Shown here piece by piece: positions 53,935 through 61,266 of a DNA stretch of 64,000 nucleotides (the stretch's first letter is position 1; each line of letters begins with the position of its first letter). A model generated the notes under the pieces. That model worked only from the letters and a program-made list of their open reading frames with translations. It was not told the DNA's origin and searched no databases. Both the position numbers and the translations under genes were made by a program. The DNA is taken from positions 5,349,001 to 5,413,000 of the forward strand of contig NZ_JARUBM010000002.1 of assembly GCF_029626175.1 (NCBI RefSeq). The letters are read 5' to 3'. Source of the stretch: Micromonospora sp. WMMD1082. Its GTDB lineage: Bacteria; Actinomycetota; Actinomycetes; Mycobacteriales; Micromonosporaceae.

Positions 53935-55926
53935 ATGATGGCCGCCGCAGACCGCTTCGCAGGCCCGCTCGCCGCGGCGTGGCTGGGTGCCAGCGGGCCT
54001 GCGCTGGCCCGGGTCCTGGCGCCGCCGGAGGCGTCCCTTCCGGTGCCGCCCGCGTCGGAGCGTGCCGTCTGGGCACACCCGCACCCCGCCACGCTGCGGC
54101 ACCTGCGCGCCCGCGCCGAGCGGGATCTCGGTACCGCCTGGCCGACGCCGCTGGCCAGCCAGTACGCCCGGTACTTCCGCGACGGCGACCGCGACGCGTA
54201 CGAGCAGCGGGTCTTCGCCCGGCAGGCGCGGCTCACCCGGGCCGCCGTCCTGGCGGCGGCCACCCTCGACGGAACCTGGCTGGACGAGGTGGTCGACGGG
54301 GTGACGCTGCTGTGCGAGCAGAGCAGCTGGTGCTGGCCCGCGCACGACGACACCCGCTCGGTGCACGGCGCGGTGCTGCCGACCGTCACCGACCCCTACC
54401 TCGATCTCGGCGCGGGCGAGGTCGCCGCGCAGCTGGCCTGGATCGACCACCTGCTCGGCGGGCCGCTCGACACGCACGCGCCCGGCCTGCGCGCGCGGAT
54501 CCGCCACGAGGTCGACGGGCGGGTGCTGCGCCCGTTCGCCGCCCGCCGGGACTGGCACTGGCTCGGCCTCGACGGCGACGTGCACAACTGGAGCGCGTGG
54601 ATCCACGGCAACGTGCTCGTCGCCGGGCTGCGCCTGCTCGACGACCTCGACGATCGCCCCCGCCGCGCGGCGCTGGTCGAGCTGGTGGTCGAGGGGCTCG
54701 ACCGGTACGTCGCGTCGCTGCCCGCCGACGGTGCCATCGACGAGGGCTACGGCTACTGGTGGAACGGCGCCTGCCGGGCGCACGAGGCGCTCGACCTGCT
54801 CGCCCAGGCCACCGGCGGCGCGCTCGACGGCGTGCCGGGCGAGGCGCTGTGCCACACCGTGGCCTTTCCGCACCGGATGCACCTGGGCGGCGACTGGTAC
54901 CTCAACCACGCCGACGGCTCGGCCCGGCCGGCCACCGACACCCAGCCGTGGCACGCCCTGCACCGGGCCGCCCGGCGGGTCGGTGACCGGGACGCGCAGG
55001 CGCACGCCGCCGCCCACCGCCGGCCCGACGCGCCGGTCGCCAACGAGGAGCAGGGCCTCGGCCGGTTACTGCGGGCCCTGACCGATCCGGAGTGGACCGC
55101 CACCGGGCCGGAGTGGACCGCCGCCGGACCGGCCGCACCACCGCTGCCGCGCGACGTGTGGTTCCCCTCCACCCAGGTGCTCCTGGCCCGCCGTGCGGCC
55201 GGCAGCCCGGCCGGGCTGACCCTCGCGGTCAAGGGCGGCCACAACGGCGAGCACCACAACCACAACGACGTCGGCTCCGTCGTGGTCGCCCTCGACGGGG
55301 TGCCGGTGCTCGTGGACGCCGGCCGCCCCACCTACACCGCGCGGACCTTCGGCCGGGACCGCTACGCCATCTGGACCATGCGCAGCGACTGGCACAACGT
55401 TCCGCACGTCCGCGACACCGCGCAGGCGCCCGGCCGGGGGTACGCCGCCCGGCACGTCGTGGCGACCGTCGACGACGCCGTGGCCGAGCTGAGCCTGGAC
55501 ATCGCCGACGCGTACCCGCGCACCGACCTGCGGAGCTGGCGGCGTACCGCCCGGTTCGAGCGCCACCGTGGACGGATCGTGATCACGGACGCCTGGCAGC
55601 TCGACCCGGACGCGGCGCCCGCGTCGACCCGGCTTCACCTGCTCGTCGCCGGCGACGTCCAGCTCGGTCCGGGCCGCGCCACGATCGCCGCCCTGGACGG
55701 CGCCGGCCACCTCGCGGTGAGCTGGCGGCCCGCGTCCGCACCGGGCTCGTCGACGGCTCGCGTGCTCGACGATCCTATGCTCGCCGCCGTGTGGGGAGAG
55801 CGGCTCACCCGCATCGCGATCGACGTCACCGCGCTCGGACCGACCGGCGCACTCGTCCTCACGGTCGAGGAAACCCATCCGCACGACGCGCTCTCGGAGG
55901 TACCCGATGACCCTGGAAGGCAGTGA
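53935..55926 (+). CDS. heparinase II/III-family polysaccharide lyase
   Basis: Protein of 663 residues: N-terminal alpha/alpha barrel (about 30-370, with DVHNWSAWIHGNVLVAG and DEGYGYWWNGACRAHEALDLL) and a C-terminal beta-sandwich heparinase II/III domain (about 400-640) with KGGHNGEHHNHNDVGSVVV and LVDAGRPTYT. The family cleaves uronic-acid polysaccharides by beta-elimination, giving the unsaturated ends that GH88 removes. No signal peptide is obvious, so it may act on imported oligomers or be exported unconventionally. ATG 53935 or 53938 is possible. Divergent from the uronate operon, overlapping the next regulator gene by 20 bases. Confidence 0.88.
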   Translation: MMAAADRFAGPLAAAWLGASGPALARVLAPPEASLPVPPASERAVWAHPHPATLRHLRARAERDLGTAWPTPLASQYARYFRDGDRDAYEQRVFARQARLTRAAVLAAATLDGTWLDEVVDGVTLLCEQSSWCWPAHDDTRSVHGAVLPTVTDPYLDLGAGEVAAQLAWIDHLLGGPLDTHAPGLRARIRHEVDGRVLRPFAARRDWHWLGLDGDVHNWSAWIHGNVLVAGLRLLDDLDDRPRRAALVELVVEGLDRYVASLPADGAIDEGYGYWWNGACRAHEALDLLAQATGGALDGVPGEALCHTVAFPHRMHLGGDWYLNHADGSARPATDTQPWHALHRAARRVGDRDAQAHAAAHRRPDAPVANEEQGLGRLLRALTDPEWTATGPEWTAAGPAAPPLPRDVWFPSTQVLLARRAAGSPAGLTLAVKGGHNGEHHNHNDVGSVVVALDGVPVLVDAGRPTYTARTFGRDRYAIWTMRSDWHNVPHVRDTAQAPGRGYAARHVVATVDDAVAELSLDIADAYPRTDLRSWRRTARFERHRGRIVITDAWQLDPDAAPASTRLHLLVAGDVQLGPGRATIAALDGAGHLAVSWRPASAPGSSTARVLDDPMLAAVWGERLTRIAIDVTALGPTGALVLTVEETHPHDALSEVPDDPGRQ

Positions 55927-57097
55927 GACCGGCGCGGCAGAGACCCGGGCGCCGCTTCAGGTCGCTCGCCGCCAGCTGCTACTGGAGGCGCTGCAACGCG
56001 ACGGGGCCATGCGCATCTCCGACCTGTCCGAGGCGCTCGGCGCCGCGGCCGTCACCATCCGGCGCGACATCGCCCAACTCGCCGCCGAGGGGCTGGTCCA
56101 GCGGGTGCACGGCGGGGTCGCCCTCATCACCCCCGACGAATCGCCGGCGCCGGAGGCGCCGGCCGCCGGCCCGTCCTCCCTCAGCGGGCGCACGCTGGGC
56201 ATGCTCGTGCCGTCGCTCGACTACTACTTTCCGGAGGTGGCCCGGGGCGCCGAGGAGGCCGCCCGCGAGCTGGACATGCGGGTCGTGCTGCGGGGCTCCT
56301 CCTACGACGCCGAGGACGACCGGCCCCAGCTGGAACGTCTCGTCGACCGGATGGGCGTCGACGGGTTGATCATCGCGCCGCGGATGGACACGTCGACCGC
56401 GGAGCGGACCATCGACTGGCTGGCCCACGCCGGCGTCCCGGTGGTGCTGCTGGAGCGCACGGCCACGGTGGGCGCCCACCACGCCGTGATGGAATCGGTG
56501 GTGACCGATCACGCGCTGGGCGCGGCCATGGCGGTGCGGCACCTCACCTCCCTCGGTCACCGCAGGGTCGGCGTGGTGCTGGACGCCAACAGCCCCACCC
56601 GTCCGCACGTGCGCCGGGGTTGGCTGGAGGCCGCGAACGACTGCGGGCTGGACCCCACGGCGACCGTCGAGGCCGTGGTGCCGGACTCGCGCTCGCCGGA
56701 GCGGGATGCCCTGATCGACGAGGTGCTCGACCGCTGCGCGGCTACCGGCACGACCGCGCTGCTGGTGCACGCCGACGCGGAGGCGATCGCGCTGGTGCAG
56801 CGCTGCGAGGAGCGGCAACTGGCCGTGCCCGGTGATCTGTCCATCGTGGCGTACGACGACGAGGTCGCCGGCCTGTTCAGCCCGCCGCTGACCGCGGTGC
56901 GGCCGCCGCGCCGCTCGATCGGCCGCGCCGCCGTGCGTCTCGTCGCCGACCGCCTCGCCGACCCGGAGCGCCCCACCCACCGGGTCGTCATCAGCCCGGC
57001 CCTGCGCATCCGCGAGTCCACCGCCGCGCCCCGCCCCTCGACGCCGCCGTCACCGTCGCCGTCGGGGTGGCGTCCGGCCTCGCCGACCAGGGCGTGA
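55907..57097 (+). CDS. second DeoR-LacI chimeric regulator
   Basis: Regulator of 396 residues with the same architecture as the one at 43817: DeoR helix-turn-helix (about 25-75, ISDLSEALGAAAVTIRRDI, LVQRVHGGV) followed by a LacI-type effector domain (LGMLVPSLDYYFPEVARGA, VPVVLLER, IVAYDDEVAGLFSPPLTAVRPP). The last 20 residues are a proline-serine tail. ATG 55907 has GGAGG seven bases upstream and overlaps the lyase gene, so the two are co-translated. Likely controls the lyase gene and perhaps the divergent operon. Confidence 0.9.
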   Translation: MTLEGSETGAAETRAPLQVARRQLLLEALQRDGAMRISDLSEALGAAAVTIRRDIAQLAAEGLVQRVHGGVALITPDESPAPEAPAAGPSSLSGRTLGMLVPSLDYYFPEVARGAEEAARELDMRVVLRGSSYDAEDDRPQLERLVDRMGVDGLIIAPRMDTSTAERTIDWLAHAGVPVVLLERTATVGAHHAVMESVVTDHALGAAMAVRHLTSLGHRRVGVVLDANSPTRPHVRRGWLEAANDCGLDPTATVEAVVPDSRSPERDALIDEVLDRCAATGTTALLVHADAEAIALVQRCEERQLAVPGDLSIVAYDDEVAGLFSPPLTAVRPPRRSIGRAAVRLVADRLADPERPTHRVVISPALRIRESTAAPRPSTPPSPSPSGWRPASPTRA

Positions 57098-57110
57098 TCG
57101 GAGGACCCGG

Positions 57111-57150
57111 ACGTTCGGTTATGTACGTTCGTGAATGACTTGGTACGAAC
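57111..57150 (+). promoter_or_regulatory. repeated ACGTTCG sites upstream of the galactanase
   Basis: ACGTTCGG (57111-57118) and ACGTTCGT (57125-57132) are direct repeats 14 bases apart. GTTCGT (57127-57132) is matched by its complement ACGAAC (57145-57150) across 12 bases. Short repeated half-sites of this kind are typical of DeoR-type regulators, and such a regulator gene ends 13 bases upstream. Confidence 0.45.
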
Positions 57151-57185
57151 TGTGGCGCCCCGAATCCCGCGTCGGTTACCAAGGT

Positions 57186-57260
57186 GTTGCCCACGTGTGA
57201 ACCGCCGATGGTCCGGGCGATCCGCGCCGGACCGGCGGCATCGTCGCGGCACCGGGCAAC
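57186..57260 (+). other. potential structured 5' leader
   Basis: An outer stem GTTGCCC (57186-57192) with GGGCAAC (57254-57260) encloses an inner hairpin. The inner hairpin pairs CCGCC (57202-57206) and GGTCCGG (57210-57216) with CCGGACC (57227-57233) and GGCGG (57234-57238). The fold would sit 68 bases before the galactanase start. Such pairings are easier by chance in GC-rich DNA; no known riboswitch class was recognised. Confidence 0.35.
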
Positions 57261-57327
57261 GGATGGTCACCCATGCGTGGCTCCGCCGTCCCCGCGACGG
57301 TCTCCCTCCGACAGAAGGGGCAACGCA

Positions 57328-58773
57328 GTGAGAACGAGTAGACGGCTCCTGGCATTCGCGACGGCGCTCGCCATGACGACCGGAATGGTGGCGTCGGCGG
57401 TCACCGGCAACAGCACACCCGCCCAGGCGGCACCGGTGACCATCACCAACGGCACCCAGTTCACCGACACGAGCGGCAACCCCCTGCACGCCCACGGGGG
57501 CGGCGTGCTCAAGGTGGGCAACTACTACTACTGGTTCGGCGAGAACCGCAACCCGAACAACACGTTCCGGGCGGTGTCGGTCTACCGCTCCACCGACCTG
57601 CGCAACTGGGAGTTCCGCAACAACGTGCTCACCCAGTCCTCGGCCAGCGAGTTGCAGGTCGCCAACATCGAGCGGCCGAAGGTCATCTACAACGCCAGCA
57701 CCGGGCGCTACGTGATGTGGATGCACAAGGAGAACGGCACGAACTACAGCGAGGCGCGCGCCGCCGTGGCGTCGTCGGCCACCGTGGACGGCAACTACAC
57801 CTACCACGGCAGCTTCCGCCCGCTCGGGCACATGTCCCGGGACATCACCCTCTACAACGACAACGGCACCGGCTACATGATCTCGGCGGCCGACGAGAAC
57901 TACGACCTGCACATCTACCGGCTCAACGCGGACTTCCTCAACGTCGCCAGCCTGGTCGGCAACTTCTGGAACGACGCGCACCGCGAGGCCCCGGCGCTGT
58001 TCAAGCGGGGCAGCACCTACTTCATGCTGACCTCGGGGGCGACCGGCTGGAACCCGAACCAGGCCAGGTACGCGACCGCGTCGAGCATCTCCGGCCCGTG
58101 GACCGGCTGGACGAACGTGGGCGACTCCACCACCTTCCGCTCCCAGCCGACGTTCGTACTGCCGATCCAGGGCACCTCCACGACGAGCTACCTCTACATG
58201 GGCGACCGCTGGGCCGGCGCCTGGGGCGGGCCGGTCAACGACTCGCAGTACGTCTGGCTGCCGATCACCTTCCCGTCGAGCACCAGCATGAGCCTGAGCT
58301 GGGCCCCGTCGATCACCATCGACACGGCCACCGGCACCATCACCGCGAACTCACCGACGTACTACCGGGTGACGAACCGCAACAGCGGCCGGGTCATGGA
58401 CGTGGTGAGCAGCTCGACGGCCAACAACGCGGAGGTCAAGCAGTACGCCTGGAACGGCGGCGGCAACCAGCGCTGGGAGTTCCAGGACGCCGGTGGCGGC
58501 TACTTCCGCATCGTCAACCAGAACAGCGGCCGGTGCCTCGACGTCTCCTCCGGCTCGACCGCCGACGGCGCCAACATCATCCAGTACACCTGCGGCAGCG
58601 GCACCAACCAGCAGTGGCAGTGGGTGGCGACCGGCAGCTACTACCAACTCCGCGCCCGCCACAGCGGCAAGTGCCTCGACGTGGTCAACGCCGGCACCGG
58701 CGACGGCGCCGACATCCAGCAGTTCACCTGCCACAGCGGCACCCACCAGCAGTGGTCCCGCACCGCGGTCTGA
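57328..58773 (+). CDS. secreted GH43 exo-beta-1,3-galactanase-type enzyme with CBM13
   Basis: Exported protein of 481 residues. Signal peptide to about residue 36. The GH43 propeller (about 37-340) has the subfamily-24-like opening HAHGGGVLKVGNYYYWFGE and glutamates in IERPKV (near 114) and REAPALF (near 220), positions that are catalytic in exo-beta-1,3-galactanases. A ricin-type CBM13 (about 345-481) has QxW repeats. The same combination occurs in the Streptomyces avermitilis exo-beta-1,3-galactanase acting on arabinogalactan-protein main chains. GTG 57328 has AAGGGG seven bases upstream. First of three plus-strand secreted-enzyme genes. Confidence 0.85.
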   Translation: MRTSRRLLAFATALAMTTGMVASAVTGNSTPAQAAPVTITNGTQFTDTSGNPLHAHGGGVLKVGNYYYWFGENRNPNNTFRAVSVYRSTDLRNWEFRNNVLTQSSASELQVANIERPKVIYNASTGRYVMWMHKENGTNYSEARAAVASSATVDGNYTYHGSFRPLGHMSRDITLYNDNGTGYMISAADENYDLHIYRLNADFLNVASLVGNFWNDAHREAPALFKRGSTYFMLTSGATGWNPNQARYATASSISGPWTGWTNVGDSTTFRSQPTFVLPIQGTSTTSYLYMGDRWAGAWGGPVNDSQYVWLPITFPSSTSMSLSWAPSITIDTATGTITANSPTYYRVTNRNSGRVMDVVSSSTANNAEVKQYAWNGGGNQRWEFQDAGGGYFRIVNQNSGRCLDVSSGSTADGANIIQYTCGSGTNQQWQWVATGSYYQLRARHSGKCLDVVNAGTGDGADIQQFTCHSGTHQQWSRTAV

Positions 58774-58783
58774 CCGCCGGGCT

Positions 58784-58824
58784 CGGGCACCAGCAGAGCC
58801 AGGTCCCGGGCACCAGCAGAGCCA
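58784..58824 (+). repeat. 18-bp direct repeat, 23-bp period
   Basis: CGGGCACCAGCAGAGCCA is present at 58784-58801 and 58807-58824 in the short gap before the next GH43 gene. The second copy leads directly into that gene's ribosome-binding site. Probably a recent tandem duplication of the leader. Confidence 0.85.
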
Positions 58825-58835
58825 AGGGAGGCAAC

Positions 58836-59726
58836 ATGACACCGTCGGGACAGCGATCGCGCCGGCGCCTGCGCTGGCTGACCGCACTGGTCGGCGTCCT
58901 CGCCCTCGTCGCGGGTGCCGTCGCCGCGCCGCCGCCGGCCTCGGCCGCCACGACACTGATCTACACGACGTTCAAGGGTGACGGCGCGGCGGACCAGGAA
59001 CTGTGGGTCTACCGGTCCACCAACGGCGGCACCAGCTACAGCGTGCTGTCGGACACCAACTACCGAGGCCCCACCGGCGTGCTGCGCGATCCGAGCATCA
59101 TCCGGCACAACGGCCGGTACTACATCGCGTACACCGTCCAGTCCTGGACCACCAACTCGACCCACTTCAACATCGCGTCCAGCACCAACCTCACGTCCTG
59201 GACGCACGTCGCCAGCGTCAACTCGGGGATCGCCAACACCAGATTCACCTGGGCTCCCGAGTTCTACGTCGAGGGCGGCACCATCCGGATCATCGCAAGC
59301 GTCGCGGCCACCACGTGCTCCAACTGCTTCCGCCCGTACGTCTACACCGCGCAGAACACCGCCCTGACCTCCTGGAGCGGCCCCGCGCAGATGTGGGGCC
59401 TGGCCACCAACTACATCGACACCGTCGTGGTGAAGTCGGGCAACACCTGGCACGCGTTCGCGAAGAACGAGACGACCAAGTTCATCGAGCACTGGACCAC
59501 GACCGCGAACCTGTTCGAGGGCTGGACCAACCGGGGAACCCTCTGGAGTTCCGGCTACGAGGGACCGTCCCTGGTCCGGCTGGACGACGGCAGGTGGCGC
59601 ATCTACGTCGACCGGTACACCAACGGCGGGGTGTGGACCGCGACGAGTACCGACCTCAACACCTGGACCGGGCTGAGCGCGGTCGGCTGCTCCGGCTGCC
59701 GGCACGGCACGGCCCTGCCCGTCTAG
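58836..59726 (+). CDS. secreted single-domain GH43-like enzyme
   Basis: Exported protein of 296 residues: signal peptide to about residue 38, then only the catalytic propeller (GVLRDPSII, TWAPEFYVEG, GYEGPSLVRL). It is closely similar to the catalytic half of the enzyme at 42401 and stops exactly at the boundary where that enzyme continues into CBM13 (CSGCRHGTALPV, stop). ATG 58836 has GGGAGG upstream. The partner binding module may have been lost here or gained there. Substrate inferred to be an arabinogalactan side chain. Confidence 0.82.
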   Translation: MTPSGQRSRRRLRWLTALVGVLALVAGAVAAPPPASAATTLIYTTFKGDGAADQELWVYRSTNGGTSYSVLSDTNYRGPTGVLRDPSIIRHNGRYYIAYTVQSWTTNSTHFNIASSTNLTSWTHVASVNSGIANTRFTWAPEFYVEGGTIRIIASVAATTCSNCFRPYVYTAQNTALTSWSGPAQMWGLATNYIDTVVVKSGNTWHAFAKNETTKFIEHWTTTANLFEGWTNRGTLWSSGYEGPSLVRLDDGRWRIYVDRYTNGGVWTATSTDLNTWTGLSAVGCSGCRHGTALPV

Positions 59727-59781
59727 CCCGCCAACGGATCCATCCCTCACCGACGCAGTTCTCACGAGATCGGTCACCGCC

Positions 59782-61266
59782 ATGCATGTCACCACCCCCG
59801 AACCGTTCCCGACGCCGCGCCGACGTTCCGCCTGGCGCCTGCTGGTCAGCCTGCTGAGCACGCTGATCCTGGTACCGGTCGTCGCCGTGTCCCACGCCAC
59901 GCCGGCCAGCGCGAACACCAGCCAGTTCCGGGGCATGAACTGGGCCCGGTTGGGCGACAACTTCACCACCGGCACCCTCGTCCTCGACGGGCTGAGCTCC
60001 TCGGACAGCTACGCCACCGTCCGGGCCAAGGCCAACGCGATCTACACCGGGATGGAGAACCACCTCGGCGTCAACACCGTCCGACTGCCGGTCAACACCC
60101 ACACCGTCAGCTCGTCGTGGTGGAGCGCCTACCGGGGCACCATCGACGCCGCGACCGAGCGGGGATTCAAGGTCATCCTCACCTACTGGGAGGACGGTGC
60201 GTCCTCCGGTGGCCGGATCACCAACATGGGCGCCTTCAACTCCATGTGGGACACCGTCATCTCCCAGTACGGCGCCAACAGCCGGGTCTACTTCGAGCCG
60301 ATGAACGAGCCGCACGGCTACAGCGAGTCCGAGTGGATGAACGTGGCCGCCAACTGGATCAACGCCCGCTCGTCGGTGCCGAGGGGCCGCATCTTCGTCA
60401 GCGGCACCGGCTACAACACCGACCTGCGGCCGGTCTGCAACGACAGCCGGTTCAGCGGCACCCTGCTCTCCTATCACCACTACGCGTTCATGTTCGGTGA
60501 GAACGACTACGCCGGCTGGCGCAACAGCTTCGAGACCCGCCTGGGCTCGTGCGCCTCGCGGGCGGTGCTGACCGAGTTCGGCGGGCCGATGGACACCGGT
60601 CTGAACTACCACAACGCCAGCAGCACCGACAACTTCGTCCGCCACATCCGGGCCGTCACCGACAGCATGCGCGCCCGCACCATGGGCTCGGTCTACTGGC
60701 CGGCGCTCGGCGGCAAGGTCACCTCGGGCCAGACCTACGACTGGTACTCCATGTTCGCGCGCCAGGGCAGCGGCACCAACATCACCCTGAGCGTCCGCAA
60801 TCCCAGCGGCGCGGACCGGGTTCGCCACGGCTGGGGTGATGGTTCCGGTGCCGGCCCCCAGGTGACCAGCATCGTGAACCGGAACTCGGGCAAGTGCCTC
60901 GACGTGGTGAGCGCCTCGACCGCGAACAACGCCGACATCATCCAGTGGGACTGTCACAGCGGCGCCAATCAGCGGTGGCAGCTCCAGCCGGTCGGCGGTG
61001 CCTACTACCAGATCGTCTCGCAGCACTCCGGCCGGTGCCTCGACGTGGCCAGCGCCTCGACCGCGAACAATGCCCGGGTCGCCCAGTACGACTGCCACAG
61101 CGGCACCAACCAGCAGTGGGAACTGCGCAGCTCGGGCGGCTACACCCAGATCGTCGCGCGCCACTCCGGCAAGTGCCTCGACGTGATCAGCGCCTCGACC
61201 GAGAACGGTACCCGGATCCAGCAGTACGACTGCTACGGCGGCACCAACCAACACTGGACCCTCTAG
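59782..61266 (+). CDS. secreted GH5 glycosidase with ricin-type CBM13
   Basis: Exported protein of 494 residues. Long basic N-terminus and signal peptide to about residue 48. GH5-type TIM barrel (about 50-345) with the acid/base in FEPMNEPHG (near 176) and the nucleophile in LTEFGGP (near 265). A three-repeat CBM13 (about 355-494) has NQRWQL, NQQWEL and NQHWTL. A GH5 plus CBM13 endo-beta-1,6-galactanase is known from Streptomyces avermitilis, and location beside the beta-1,3-galactanase-type gene makes that the best guess; a mannanase or glucanase is not excluded. ATG 59782 has only a weak ribosome-binding site. Its stop TAG overlaps the stop of the convergent GH42 gene. Confidence 0.83.
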   Translation: MHVTTPEPFPTPRRRSAWRLLVSLLSTLILVPVVAVSHATPASANTSQFRGMNWARLGDNFTTGTLVLDGLSSSDSYATVRAKANAIYTGMENHLGVNTVRLPVNTHTVSSSWWSAYRGTIDAATERGFKVILTYWEDGASSGGRITNMGAFNSMWDTVISQYGANSRVYFEPMNEPHGYSESEWMNVAANWINARSSVPRGRIFVSGTGYNTDLRPVCNDSRFSGTLLSYHHYAFMFGENDYAGWRNSFETRLGSCASRAVLTEFGGPMDTGLNYHNASSTDNFVRHIRAVTDSMRARTMGSVYWPALGGKVTSGQTYDWYSMFARQGSGTNITLSVRNPSGADRVRHGWGDGSGAGPQVTSIVNRNSGKCLDVVSASTANNADIIQWDCHSGANQRWQLQPVGGAYYQIVSQHSGRCLDVASASTANNARVAQYDCHSGTNQQWELRSSGGYTQIVARHSGKCLDVISASTENGTRIQQYDCYGGTNQHWTL

